Counted from the stretch's first letter, positions 46,116-57,469 are shown. The stretch: DNA of 64,000 nucleotides from Gracilariopsis chorda (GCA_003194525.1 NBIV01000042.1:1-64000), one strand, 5' to 3'. Notes: generated by a model from the sequence alone, not told the origin. Numbers and translations: made by a program.

Positions 46116-47363
46116 GAGCGCAACTGTTTTGGCGGCGGGCGGAGCGATGCGAAGGAGGTGCGGGCGCGTGTGGGTGGCGGATTGGGCGCAGCCAGGCGCG
46201 CGTGGGCCGCTGTTGCGTGTGGCGCGGCGGCGCTTGCGCCGCTTTGGAAGCGACCAGCGGCGCGTGCTGCCGCGCGCTCGCGCAAACGCGCGCGCGCTCG
46301 TGCGCGACGCACCCTCTCACCTTTACAGTGGCCGCGCCGGTGCGTGCGCCCCACCGCCGCCGCTCGCACGTGCGCGTATGTACGCGCCGCTCTGGGCGCG
46401 TCGCGCCGCCGCCGCGCGCACCTTCTTTGCGGCGCCGCCCGCCCGTCTTCGCGAGTGGCGGAGCGACTGAACATCTCTCGCCGATTCGCCTCCCGCATCA
46501 GCGCACGTTTCCGCGCCGCGCAACTTTGTGCACTAACTGCTGTCGTCGGCACGGCTGCACAGGTGGACAGCCCGCCTCCTGGCGTACGTTGACCGCGCAA
46601 TCGCAACATCTCGTTGTGCTACTGTCAACAACACTTGGCTCAAACATCATGCCTCACGTTCATGCACAAATCGTTCGTTGCGGCGATTGTGCCGCACCTC
46701 ACATTGCACCACCGCCAGCGCCGGTCTATGATACATGCACTACGCACAACTGGTTCAGTTGTCACAGCGCACAACCCGCGGGCCGTGCTAAACACCCGCG
46801 CAATGTGCAATCCCCGCTTTACGCTTTCCTTTCTCCTCCAAATCTTTCTTCCCTTGCGCTGCCTTGAGCGTATACACAAACACTAGCCGCTGCGCTATTA
46901 TTCCTTATTGTTTTCCAGCAAAGCACGCCGCCTCTGTGCGCACACACACAAATCACCACAATTAAATACATTTGACTTTCCATCTCAAGCAGAGCAGCAA
47001 ACGACCATTGCACAGCAACGGCGAGCTTTTGTCTACTGAGATGCGCATAAGCTTGTAATAGCATTGGGTAAAACACTGCAACCCACTTCAACAATTGGTT
47101 GCGACACTGCCAAGTAAGCGTGCCATGACTACGGAGATGCACAACAGAAAGGACCCATTGCAACGCATTATTGGAACGCTTACACAAACGTGTATTTTCT
47201 GTCATATAATTGCTTGCTAAAACACTAAATTGTACATTTTTGCTGAATTTTTGATTTTGTTTGTTTATGTCTATACTCCTAGATCAAAAAACGTCGGCCC
47301 AACAAGCTCGCCCAAACACACACTCAACGTCTAATTGCCTGCCGAGCTAAAAAAGTATTTCAA
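46116..47363. other. Upstream flank, CpG-rich then AT-rich, no gene recognised
   Basis: 46116-46600 is extremely CpG/GCGC-rich with long open frames on every strand, a composition effect. After 46600 the sequence becomes AT-rich. The Helitron begins at 47364. No supported gene. Confidence 0.5.
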
Positions 47364-47542
47364 TCTCAACACCTCCCGTACTATAATAGCGGATTTTGGC
47401 ATGCACAGTTCGCTACATTATTCTGTACTCATCACAAGATGTAAACTAATGAAATATAAGGCACACATTTTTCTTTGGCAGAGAGTTCGGTAACAGGTCG
47501 TGGGGAGGAAGATCTTGCACTCTCGTACTCCATCATATCAAA

Positions 47543-48686
47543 ATGCGCATTCGCGACAAGAACATCTCTAAAAAGATAAAGAGAGCTACAAACGCTCTCC
47601 TCCTTCTTGCAAGAGCGCGACATGCAGATGTTAGTAATGCACTAACCGGCTTATTTCTGAGACACATCCCCGAGTCAATTGTGGAAGAAGAGCTTCATAC
47701 AGAGATACTTTTAATGTTTGCTAGCTTTGCGTTTTCCCTGGAAAGACTTGATGACAGCGAAAGCCTTAAGCGCTTTTGTTTTACTAAAAGGTATATATAC
47801 CGCATTATTCGTCTGATTTAATGGCCTTGTAGCCGTAACGTGACAGCTCGAAGACGTTACAGACCACATGCAGTTCTTTCGCTCTTTGTACTATGCAGAA
47901 GACTTAGTACCGTTTTTCAATGGTGGGATCTAGAGGCAGAATTTGGTTGTACGACTTCAGTTTTAAACCAGATCTTTTACGAAGCTTTAGACTACTTTTA
48001 TTCTAAGTTTTCTACTTTGGTCTCAGTGTATCGGCAGTCTTTTTTCATCAAAAGAAGCCGCATACGCTGCAGCGGTGGGCAATGCTGGTGCACCCTTAGA
48101 TAAATGCGTTGGATTTATCGATGGAACCAACTTGTATATATCAAGACCCAAAGGCAGTGCCCAACGTGCGACCTACAGTGGCCACAATTGGAGAAACTGC
48201 CTCAAGTTCCAAGCACTGAGCACTCCACATGGTCTAATATTTCACATCTTTGGCCCTGTGGAAGGTCGGAGGCACGATATGATGGTTTATCGTCATTCCA
48301 ATATCAATGAGGAACTTAGCACTACTTTGTGCATAGACGGTACTCAGTATTACATTTACGGAGATCCTGCTTACGTCATCAGGCCATACCTGATAGTAGG
48401 GTACGGAGGAGCTCTTCTTACGGAAGAACAGAAACAATTTAACAAGGAGATATCGGCATGTCGTATTGCCGTAGAATGGGCTTTTAAAGACATCAAGAAG
48501 TATTTTTCACATGTTTCGAGCGCGAAAAAGATGCGAATTGGCTGCACACCAGCAGCGTTATGGTATTTTGTGTCCGCCCTGGTGTGGAACTTCCATGCAT
48601 GCCTGCACGGTAGTCAAAGTGCAACAGCCTCTAACTCTGCAGCGCCTACCTTAGAGGAATACATTGCAACGATACGGAAAGAGTAA
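47543..48686 (+). pseudogene. Harbinger (HARBI1-type) transposase, copy 1
   Basis: It starts MRIRDKNISKKIKRATNALL. A helical N-terminal domain runs to about residue 160 (FVLCRRLSTVFQWWDLEAEF, LNQIFYEALDYFY), followed by the DDE nuclease: VGFIDGTNLYISRP (Asp 1), TPHGLIFHIFGPVEGRRHDM (Asp 2), YYIYGDPAYVIRPY, and CRIAVEWAFKDIKKYF (Glu). All three catalytic residues are present. Two defects are visible: an in-frame TAA at 47819-47821 (likely from CAA) and a frame shift in the T-run near 48045. Length with these bridged is normal for the family, about 380 residues. It ends at 48686, only 90 bp from the convergent companion gene. Confidence 0.85.
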
Positions 48687-48776
48687 AGACTGGAAACGAT
48701 TTACTAAAAGTTTGCATGAGCAACAAGTCTGCCGTATGGTATGGAATTCAATGCCTTGGTTTGGCCTCCCTCCATA

Positions 48777-49880
48777 TCAACTTTTTTGGTGCAGTTCTCT
48801 TATCAACTCCAACATAATGCATTGAACGTCCATCCCTAGCCTTCGTTCTGCCGCTGCCTCTTGCTCTCGCTTATTATTTTCTTCCGCTTTGCTCCTTAAG
48901 GCCTCCAATTTACGTTCTTCTAAGTCCACACGTCTCTGCTCTATTTTATTGCGATCTTCTGCTGCACTAGCCACATTGTTGATGCGCTGTTCCTCAAGAG
49001 CCAGAATCTTTTCCTCGCACACGAACCGGGACATCTCCAAGCTGAGACGTTTTTGATCTCAGACATCTTGGCGCTCTGCCATTTCATTTCGTAGTTCTTC
49101 AGCTTTCTCCACCGCTAAGATTGCCCTATCCATGTCCTGACGGGTCTTTCGCGGCGAGATTCTCCTCCTCTTGCGCCTTCTATCCATACTTTCCTCTTCT
49201 TCGTCATTCGCATCGCCACGGTCATGCGATCGAGAGCTACTTCTTGACTTATCCATGTCCCGCAAATTACGACACGCAGCCAATAGGGCCTCTTCCTTCC
49301 CTTGTAATTCCATCCTTGCTGCCTCCTTTTTACCATTGAAGTCGTCTATTTCAATGACTATATCTTGTTCAAGCTGCTCAAACTCACCGTATGTCTCCCC
49401 GCCACCCGATGCATTGGCTTTCTCACGATCCTCACGTCTGAATTTCGCGATAAAGAGCTTAAAGCGATTTTGACAGTGTTTATCGTCAGTTTTCCATGTG
49501 ATCATGTTAGCTTCATTGAATTTCTTCGCTACAGTGGCGAAACAAACAAGTGTTGAACCATGCTTCGGCCTGTGGGCGTTTGCTGCCTGAACTTCCTTTA
49601 GCAGCGCCAAATCAAGGAAGTCGTTAAATTTGCGCCTTGGGTTAGAAGAAGGTCGGGATGATGGTCGCTGTGGTTGAGTCTGCTGCAATTGATACCGAGG
49701 CAGCGGGTCTGCGGAAGACGAAATAGGAGGGGCAGTGCTTGGCATTGTCGTGTCAGGAGCTGCGGGGATGTCCTGTGTGATCACCTCTGCACCTGATGGT
49801 GTCTGTTGTCGTAAAGGCATGGTTTTGGTAACGGTTGTGTGTCGATGTCGGCAAGAGAAGGATAACACAATTGTTGTCAT
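48777..49880 (-). pseudogene. SANT/Myb-like and coiled-coil companion protein of Harbinger 1
   Basis: About 367 codons with a single in-frame TGA near 49059-49061 (likely from CGA). Parts: a Pro/Gln/Ser-rich N-terminus; a SANT/Myb-like domain (FNDFLDLALLKEVQAANAHR, CFATVAKKFNEANMITWKT, CQNRFKLFIAKFRREDREK); an acidic/helical middle; a nuclear-localisation-like run (MDRRRKRRRISPRKT); and a long Glu/Arg/Lys coiled coil (LEERKLEALRSKAEENNKRE). In PIF/Harbinger systems such a protein binds the transposase and carries it to the nucleus and to the element ends. The start could be Met1 or the downstream Met in KTMPLRQQ. It is convergent with the transposase. Confidence 0.75.
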
Positions 49881-50040
49881 GCTTGGACAGTATTCCCGCT
49901 ATTTTGTACAGAAACAAGCTTCGGTACCAAGTACTGACTACGGAAGTTTCTTTGCTTTATTCGGTGCAGACTGCTTAAACCTTCCAGCTCGGCCGAAATT
50001 TGGGCCAAAAAAACACATTTCTTTCCTTGCCGAACCCCAC

Positions 50041-50275
50041 TAATGTTTTACACATGTATGAGGGGGGTGTTGTTGATTGATGGCAGGAGGTGCGCCAATA
50101 AACACGCGCACACGCCCCTGTACGCGCGTGCAAAAACCTCTCTTGACGCAACGCCTCCCTTCCATTACAAAAACTAAACAGCTGCAGCACCAGCAGCAAA
50201 ACTCACAGCTCAGTGGCTGCTGCTGCATATTGACTGCCGCTGCTGCTGAGCGGCTGGCAGTACAGTAAATGAATG
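50041..50275 (+). mobile_element. Helitron 5' leader, first part
   Basis: Colinear with 57495-57720: ACACATGTATGAGGGG, a degenerate copy of the palindrome (AGGTGCGCCAAT ... ACGCAACGCCTCC), the CAGCAGCACCAGCA tract and GGCTGCTGCTGCAT.TTGACTGC. It is interrupted at 50276 by the TRIM element and resumes at 51214. Confidence 0.75.
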
Positions 50276-50510
50276 TGTGGCCAATCTTAGGCCGTCGAGG
50301 CCGCGCCTAATCAATTTGGTGCATCTCGCGCGCTGCTCACGCCGACCCCAGTGGCCGAGACGCACCCCAATACCAATAGAAGAGGGCCGACCCCAGCCCG
50401 CCGGCTCGGGGGGGACGGACACCCAAGAGAGACTGCTTTTTCTGTTCTAGCTCCCCATCTATTCCTTCACCTCGTTTCCAAGCGCTGCTCGTATGTTGAA
50501 TCCCATTTCA
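50276..50510 (+). repeat. 5' LTR of TRIM element
   Basis: 235 bp, TG...CA ends, colinear with 50976-51213. Confidence 0.85.
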
Positions 50511-50975
50511 GTTATAGGCCTAGGCCCAGCGCACTCAAAACCACTTGCGCCTACCGACCCGCCAATGTTCAACCCAGAAGGCGACCTTCAGGAATATCGC
50601 CATGAAGTTGCTCGTTGGGTCGAAACCATTCAAGCAGCAGCTGAGAAGGGCACAGATCGTCTCGACAAGCCCGTGCACCCCACGCTAGCGCGCCAATTGT
50701 ATGACAGAGGACGTTCTTGAGAACATTATTCTATCGTTGACGAAGCACAAGCAAACTAGCTTATCGATTATAAACAGGCCGATCAAATTGAAAGCATCAA
50801 GCAAATCGTCAAGCTTATTGCCGTTGATCCTCCGACTGCAGTCGTGACTAGACTCATTTCTTCCTTCACGGCCGTAAAAAGCTGCAGGCTCCGTCGTAGT
50901 GAGCACTTGTCACGGTGCACGTGCAACGCTACCAACTTTTCCCTTTCTCATCTCCCATCCGACGAAAGGGGGGGA

Positions 50976-51213
50976 TGTGGCCATTCCTAGGTCGTCGAAG
51001 CCGCGCCTAATCAGTTTAGTGCACCTCGCGCGCTGTTCTTGCCGACCCCAGTGGCAATGGCGCACCCCAATACCAATAAAAGAGGGCTGGCCCCAGCCGC
51101 CGGCCACGGGGGGGATGGAGACGCAAGAGAGACAGCGGTTTTTTCCGTTTTCACTCCCCATCTGTTCCTTCGCCTCCTTTCCAAGCGCTGCTCGTATGTC
51201 GAGTCCCGCCTCA
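50976..51213 (+). repeat. 3' LTR of TRIM element
   Basis: 238 bp, TG...CA ends, preceded by a polypurine tract. Confidence 0.85.
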
Positions 51214-51970
51214 AAATGCAGTGCCAGCCACTCAGCAGTAGCTGACTTGCACGACACGTGGCTGGCATGTTGCGCTGTGCGAGTGCAGAAAAATTCACAG
51301 ACCATATATACTGCACTTGCGCAGTACAAAAAGCATCTCCATTGCTGACCCTAACCTGTCTTTTCACCTCCCATTTCAGGTTTGGCCAATAGTGCAGTGT
51401 TGGACCTTTTTGCTACTTTGGGCACTGTTGCTGGCCTGGGACATAAGCAAGGCCGAGCTTATGTGCTGATCGCGAAAAGAGTAACCCACTGATTACCACC
51501 GATCTGGGAACCTTCAGGTGCTCTTCTGTGGAATACTGGTCGTTTGATGCCAATCCAGGACTTCTGAGAGTTTCCCGGACCTATTATCAGCTTCCTGTCC
51601 AGGGCTCCCGCCATGTCGTACTTCGCTGTGTGAGTTAAGGCAGACCAATCCTTTCAAACAGACGCGGGTTAAACAGCAAATGGCTTGAAAACTGGCTGGG
51701 CACACTCTGCACGTCATAACCCAACAGGGGTGTGTCGAGAGTCTCTGTGCTGCGCTCGACTGCATCGGATAAATATAAGTCTTGCAGCAATTATTTTTTA
51801 TTGCTCATGAAACTAGGCGCTGTGGGTGCAAAGTGCAACTAGTTTCTCATTTTCAAATTTTTGTTATACCAAACATTATTCTGGAACTCTGGCAAATGTT
51901 TTAGGGGTTTGGGAAAATAGAGTTATGTATTTTCGTAAACTGCTATGGCGCAAGGTGGTCCACGCCCAAA

Positions 51971-52917
51971 TTGCGGTGGTCCAGACCAAATTATGGAGGT
52001 GCTGCAGCGAATTCTGGAGGTTCCAGGGCGAGTGCCAGGGTGAAATCAGGTGGTGCAAGGCCAGAAGCTGGACGACTTCGACGATTACCAGTTCCTCCCG
52101 CTCCAGATGAGATGCCAGTAGATGAGAGCGGAGCGCACGTGCAAGCACCAATTCTTCAAGCCGTGAAAGAGGACAAAATTACTCCTGCACCTATGTGCGT
52201 CGCTTGGGCAGGTGGTTCCAGGCCAACATCACGACCATCTTCCTCTGTTATGCCTTCATCTTTACCACCAATGGCTGCGCCTGCTGTCGTTGATGAAAGC
52301 GACACAACTTTGGAGAGAGATGCACGTTCTCTGCTGCAAGTTGAAGGAGAACAAGAGATTCCCGTTACGGTGGAAGTGGAAGAGGGCCAGATCAATGCTA
52401 CTCCCTCACAGCTGCCGCAGCAGCCTTTTTTGCTGCAAGTTGAAGAAGAACAACAGATGCCCATTCCGATGGAAGTGAAGAGGACGAGATCATTCCTGTC
52501 CCCTCACAGCCACCACGTCAACCTGCTCTGCCACAAGCCAAACAACAAGAAGAGCAGGAGCCAGTTCCCATGGAAGTTGAATAGAAGGAGGTCACTCCTG
52601 CTCTCTTACACCCGCCACAGCAGCAGCCGCAGCTGCCGCACCAGCAGCTTGATAAGACGATCGTGCAGTGTGCTGAATGTCCGTATCGAGGACTGTATCG
52701 CGTGTACAACGCGTGGGATCCAATGCCAGATGAAGGTGGGAATAATCCAACCATCCGTGCAACCGTTCCAGAGTTTGAGACGCTTTCCACTGCGGGTCAA
52801 AGAAGATGCGGAAAATGCGGCGAGCACGCACACACGCTCTCCTCCTGCCCGTACCCGGACTTGACATTGAGAATCCATAGCTGCAAGTACTGCGGATGCG
52901 TTTTTCTTGGCAAATAG
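51971..52917 (+). pseudogene. N-terminal region of the Helitron protein (Gln/Pro-rich, zinc ribbon)
   Basis: Overlapping frames encode Pro/Gln/Glu-rich repeats (LLQVEGEQEIPVTVEVEEGQ; LLQVEEEQQMPIPMEV), then a Cys-rich end: CAECPYRGLYRVYNAW, RRCGKCGEHAHTLSSC and SCKYCGCVF. Zinc-binding Cys clusters upstream of Rep are common in large Helitron proteins. At least one frame change separates the repeats from the Cys cluster. Confidence 0.5.
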
Positions 52918-53477
52918 ACCAACGTAGTGTGCTGTGGAATGAGAAAAATGTCAGGATTGGGCATCACTTTCCTGGGAAGGCATAGAAAAGAGTTCGTTCG
53001 GAGTCTTTATAGCCTGAGAGCCTTTCACAGCCCTTTCCTCAACTTGAATACGCTCTTCGCGACGATGCAAGCGTTCATGAATATGATGTATGTGACATGA
53101 GGCGGTCCCCCCTTCCTCAGACTTGAGGGCAACGCAGCTTTCACTCTGCCCACGCAGAACCAGAAAAACACGCGCTATAGCTTTCTGTGGGATACCGGTC
53201 TGCCTTCCGTGGATCTATCTCACTATGCGCGTGTCAGTCTGCGTGCATTCATTCAGTACATCAACTTAAAAGACATCGTACCCAAGCTGTACGATGTGAT
53301 CCAGCTGAAGCCAGACGTGGTGCGCGAACGTTACCGATCCATGCTTAACACGCAACAGCAACAATAACAACAAAATGCGGAGGCCGCCGTGGATATCAGC
53401 CTGCAAGCATCGGAACAAGGAGTAGTCGTACGTGGATACGAAAGAACCCCAAGTGCTACATTCAGTGTTTCTCATGC

Positions 53478-55109
53478 ATGTGCTGGCCCTCTCCCTGGAT
53501 ATGTTCCTGGTGGGGGTCAAGCACGAAGAGAACGCTCGTGGTAGATCTGACTGGCCTGTACCGAGTGGAGTCTCAAGTACCGCGCTTGGTAGAAGGTATC
53601 GTTAGCATAGAGCACACTGCAATGCCGACTGCTGCTGCTGCTCGAGCAGGGGCGATTGCGAATGCCGCAAACAATGCGCAGGTGCGGTACCAACTTCTAA
53701 AGCCGGCATCCAAACTTGCAGAGAAGGGCACTTTCCCTCTTCTCTATCCGTACGGTGATCAGCACGAATCGTTTGACATCGGCCTGTTTCTGGATGCAAG
53801 GAACTTCACGTAGCAAACCTCAGGTCTCAGCGTCACCGAGTGGAAGCTACGAAACCTCACCTGGGCTGAGAACGCGAAGCAACGTCTGTACTCAAACAAC
53901 ATCCTCCTAAACAGTGGAACATTGATGCAGATGAAGATGCGCTGCACGCACACAAAAATTGAGGACATGCGACTATCTTTCCTGGAAAGAGAACAACTGG
54001 CACTTACTGTACAAGAGCAACAGATCAAGCAAGCACAACAGCAAACAGGTCATGGGTCACCATCACAGTTGGCAAAAATGGGACACATATTTCTACCTGA
54101 TGACTCGGTCAACTCAGCAGCGTACTGGAAGAACAAACGCATGAATTTACAGGCCATCGTGGGGCGAAGAGGACCGCATTTTCTGTTCATTACAGTCACT
54201 ATGAACATCTGGCGAGAGGACATCCAGCGCCTTGGGATGTACACCACTAATCATGGCGCGTTTATGGCACAGAGTAACCGCCTTCGGCCGTTTGTCCGAC
54301 CGAATCTGATTGCAAGGGTGTACAGCCAGTACACAAACGACTTCATAAAGGACTTGGAGAAGAACTCGGAGCACATCTTTGGAATAAAGTGACTGGGGCT
54401 TGCATCAAACCTTGAGTTTCAAGAGCGGAATGTGCCTCATCACCACATGCTCGTGTGGATCGAATGAGGCGTGATTGAAGACGTTCATGTGATCGACGAG
54501 CTGATTCGTGCAGAAATTCCCCTTCCAGGCGAGCACGATGCAGTGCGTGGTTTCATTCCTTCCATGCACAGGCACCGCCACACCTCCTATTTCTATAATC
54601 GCGCTGGGCGGTGCATGATTGGATACGACAGCAACATGATTGTGCTGGAGACGTACATTGAAGAAGGCACGAATCGCATGATCTACAGCAGAAGAAGGCA
54701 ACAAGACCACAACATTGTGCCGTACAACCCAACTCTGACCAAAAATTACCACTCTCATATCAACGTAGAACGCATGCAAGGAGGGGGCGCAGTGGCTTAC
54801 CTGATGAAGTACGAGTTTAGGCAGCCCAAAGCTCAGGAAGTGGTGCTCAATTTGAGTGGTGCTAATGAGACAGGCACACAGAACGATCAGCGACAAGAGC
54901 TGCAGGTGCAGAACGACATTCGTTCATACATGCGAGCGCGTGTGGTGGGCGCCGTCAACCTAGCTTGGATAATTTTCGAGTTTCGACATGTTCATATCGT
55001 ACCTAAATTAGAGCGACTGGCCATTCACTTGGAAAGAGAACGAAAATTTCTGCTCAGAGGTCTAACTCAAATCCATTCCGCATTGCAGCCGTCTACGTTG
55101 GAGAGATAA
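53478..55109 (+). pseudogene. Helitron Rep (Helitron-like N-terminal domain, HUH endonuclease)
   Basis: A single frame runs the whole length with three in-frame stops (about 53811, 54390 and 54465). It includes LTGLYRVESQVPRLVEGI, FPLLYPYGDQHESFDIGLF, HFLFITVTMNIWREDIQRLG, then the HUH motif VPHHHMLVWIE near 54440-54465 and the Tyr motif AYLMKYEFRQPKA near 54800-54830. HUH binds the metal and the two Tyr attack DNA ends in rolling-circle transposition. The His pair and both Tyr of YLMKY are still present. The stops are TAG, TGA and TGA, each explicable by one C-to-T change (CAG or CGA). More N-terminal Rep-like sequence (QGVVVRGYER, FSVSHACAGPLPGY) is visible at 53.1-53.5 kb in another frame. 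Confidence 0.85.
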
Positions 55110-55164
55110 TTTTGAAAGGCCCGAAGCACATGCGAACCTCGACTACCTTTCGGACCTTGAAAAA

Positions 55165-55815
55165 TTGCGATTGTATCGCACGGTTTCTGCCCGCGTGCTT
55201 CACCAATACGACGGAGACAGCACTCAGGTTCCCACAGACGACTGCGATCCGCACATGTACGTGGTAGAGCGCACGGAAGACGAGCAGTTCGTCGCAAGGA
55301 TCATAGTTGTTTCACCGTTCGAAATTGAGCTATTTGCTCTGCGCTTGCTGCTCATGAATCACGACTAGAGCTCTTATGAAGAAGCAAGGACTTTCAAAGG
55401 ACAGCAGTATGAAACTTATCGTGAAACCGCGATTGCAATCGGACTGCTCGCGGACGGATCCGAGTTTGATATTACATTTCAAGAACCAGTACAGATCTAC
55501 AGCACGCCCTCCAAGCTACGACATCTGGTTGTCACACTCTACCAACAAGGTGCAGAACCAGAGAAAATGGGCGTCAAATACCGGGAGGCGCTGTGTAGCG
55601 ACATACATACAGGAGATGAGCAGCAACGAAAGCAAGAAATGTATCGACGTGTGGTGGAGATCTCAGACCGGCACGGTGGACGACTGCTTCGAGATCACAG
55701 CTTCTTCTCTCAACACCTACAGAAGGATCATGCAGCATTGACTGAGGCGAATCGAGCTACAACAACTCGAGACGCGCGAGTGGTGCGAAATTCGTCAACT
55801 TTGCAGTCAAGGTAG
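55165..55815 (+). pseudogene. Helitron linker between Rep and helicase
   Basis: The frame carries a typical Helitron/Pif1 linker: FEIELFALRLLLMNHD, SSYEEARTFKGQQYETYRET, AIGLLADGSEF and PSKLRHLVVTLYQQGAEPE. One in-frame TAG interrupts it near 55366; a frame shift separates it from Rep (between 55109 and 55165). Confidence 0.7.
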
Positions 55816-55819
55816 GCCA

Positions 55820-57321
55820 CCTTAAAAACTCGCCAAAGACAGGTCATTGAAACCGTCATTGCCACATGTCAACAACGACAGGCGCTGCAGGAGCAAACAA
55901 GCACTCCTGGAAAGGTGTTCTTTGTGCAAGGATCCACAGGAACTGGAAAGACATACGTGCTGAACCTCCTTCGTGATATCGCTGAGTTGGAAGGAATGCT
56001 CGCCGAAAATGACTGCTACAACAGGCATTGCAGCTTCGTTGTACGAAGTTGGCCGCACTTTACATAGCCTGCTCAGACTGGGTGTAGCTGACAAGTACAG
56101 TACAAACAGCACTACAGCCACTTTGTCAAAGTATGGTTTCCGATCTCAACGTGCAGAACTGCTACGCAAAAAATAACTGCTCGTCTTGTATGAGGCGTCC
56201 ATGCTATCACTAAAGCTCTTCGAACTCATGGATGCGTTGCTCAAAGATCTTTGCCGCAGTGGAATGGAAAACCCGCCTCCGTTTGGGGGCTTGACCATCG
56301 TTCTATCCGGTGACTACTCCCAGCTGCTTCCAGTGGTGCCGCAAGTGTACATGAAGGCCAAGCCAAGTGGAAATGTGAGACGAGTGTACACAAACATTCT
56401 CAACGAATTGCCGTGGAAGAGTGTGAAAAATGTGCTCGGTTTAAGTGCTGTATCTCACCGAACAAGTACGCCAAGCCAATGATGGAGCATTTGCGTCACT
56501 GTTACTTTCGATTGCACGCAACACAATATCCAACAACGCTCCATTACCACTCTAATCTAAAGGTGGCATGCAAACCGCTTACCAATTCTTGTGGAACTGG
56601 CTCCCAACACGACGCAAGGAGGATGTGGATCTCAGCAAAATGCTCATTGGGCGCACAAACTAGTTGGTCGACGAGCACAATGGGGCAGCGCTGGATCTGT
56701 TTTCTGGTGAGCACTTCACTCTTCCGTCACCAACGACCGTCCAACCTAACGGTGGACAGAACCCACAGTCTGACTTCGCCAATACTATCGTCCCCGAGTT
56801 TGCATATCAGTATGTTCCTACTGGAGTACCACCTCATAACTTGGACTTTAAGATTGTGTGCCAGTTAAGCTCATTCGGAACGTGCTGCATGCCGCTGTGG
56901 TCAACGAAAAGCTGTTTTTACTCCTGCGTGTCGATCAGTTTACGATGCAGGTGGCTCGATTCGACGAGAACGGGCAGGTGCTGGAACCACAGCTCCTGCA
57001 TCGTGTCGACTTCGAGTTTTCTTTCGCAGATATTCGCATGATTCGAAGGCAGTTCCCCATTCGTCTTGCGTTGCAGCTATCGTTCACAAAGGAAAGGGAA
57101 AGACGTTGGATGGCTTGGTTGTGGATGTGCGATCTAAAGTCTTCTGCGCCGGTCAGTTGTATGTCGCATTGTCACGCGTTCGAAGGAACGACCATTTGCT
57201 GCTCTTACATGACCCGCAGCTTTCATCCGCGAATGAGCACACAACTCATCCCATGCCTGTGCCCATTGCCAACCCAGTACTACCTGAAGCCATTCAATTC
57301 TGCATCCCTTCACAATCGTAA
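55820..57321 (+). pseudogene. Helitron Pif1-type helicase
   Basis: Superfamily 1B DNA helicase: Walker A GSTGTGKTYVLNLL near 55925, motif Ia ATTGIAASLYEVGRTLHSLL, the Walker B region LLVLYEASMLSLKLF (the usual DE(A/V)SM reads YEASM), LSGDYSQLLPVVP (motif III), and GQLYVALSRVR at the C-terminus. The pieces lie in different frames, so several indels have occurred; there are also in-frame stops. The last frame ends at 57321, about 150 bp before the Helitron 3' end. Confidence 0.8.
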
Positions 57322-57426
57322 TCATATTTCTTGCATTTTTCATTCATTGAAATAAACTACTTGCTTTTCTGCTTTTGCTTTCTCCACCCTTTCTTTCTTC
57401 CCATTGCTTTTTATAACTCCTCCACT

Positions 57427-57443
57427 GTGGCGCGCAGCGCCAC
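57427..57443 (+). other. Helitron-1 3' terminal hairpin
   Basis: GTGGCGC (57427-57433), loop GCA, GCGCCAC (57437-57443); 26 nt before the end CTTG. Confidence 0.7.
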
Positions 57444-57469
57444 CCGTGACCGAGGGCCTCTTCCTCTTG

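Larger units (their letters stand above)
47387..50040. mobile_element. Harbinger (PIF/Harbinger) DNA transposon 1, inserted in the Helitron 5' tip
   Basis: TAA at 47384-47386 and TAA at 50041-50043 are the target duplication; Harbinger elements duplicate TWA/TAA. Removing the segment joins the Helitron start to TGTTTTACACATGTATGAGGGG, giving a sequence colinear with the Helitron copy at 57470. Terminal sequences GCGGATTTTGGCATG (left) and GTGGGGTTCGGCAAG (right, inverse complement) match at about 10 of 15 positions and are probably the decayed TIRs. It carries two convergent genes, transposase (+) and SANT companion (-). Confidence 0.8.
50276..51213 (+). mobile_element. TRIM-type (small non-autonomous) LTR retrotransposon fossil
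   Basis: Two direct LTRs (50276-50510 and 50976-51213) flank a 465-bp interior. The LTRs begin TGTGGCCA and end TTTCA/CCTCA. A purine tract (ACGAAAGGGGGGGA) directly precedes the right LTR. The flanks GAATG and AAATG are likely a 5-bp target duplication with one later change. The interior has a short gag-like stretch (MFNPEGDLQEYRHEVARWVE) of Copia type. By eye the LTRs differ at about 15% of positions, so the insertion is old. No pol. Confidence 0.8.
47364..57469 (+). mobile_element. Autonomous-type Helitron (copy 1) with two nested insertions
   Basis: 5' end TCTCAACACC at 47364, directly preceded by A. The same start, TCTCAACACC..CCCGTACTATA, is found at 57470. The 3' end ...CCTCTTG is at 57469, followed by T. 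Helitrons insert between A and T and begin with TC, as here. The 3' hairpin is GTGGCGC-GCA-GCGCCAC (57427-57443). Inside are a Harbinger (47387-50040) and a TRIM LTR element (50276-51213); without them the Helitron is about 6.5 kb. It encodes a Rep/HUH endonuclease and a Pif1-like helicase, the pair required for rolling-circle transposition. Both are broken by stops and shifts. Confidence 0.8.

Noticed and set aside
45571-46470. Long plus-strand open frames (up to 299 codons) opposite the proline-rich gene
   Set aside because: Pure Gly/Arg/Trp low complexity caused by G-rich composition; no ordered segment, whereas the minus-strand frame has one.
46112-46867. Open frames on both strands in the CpG-rich flank
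   Set aside because: Long frames in all phases are expected from GCGC-rich composition; no domain or start context.
46819-47205. 128-codon minus-strand ORF before the Helitron
   Set aside because: No domain, no support; left as intergenic.
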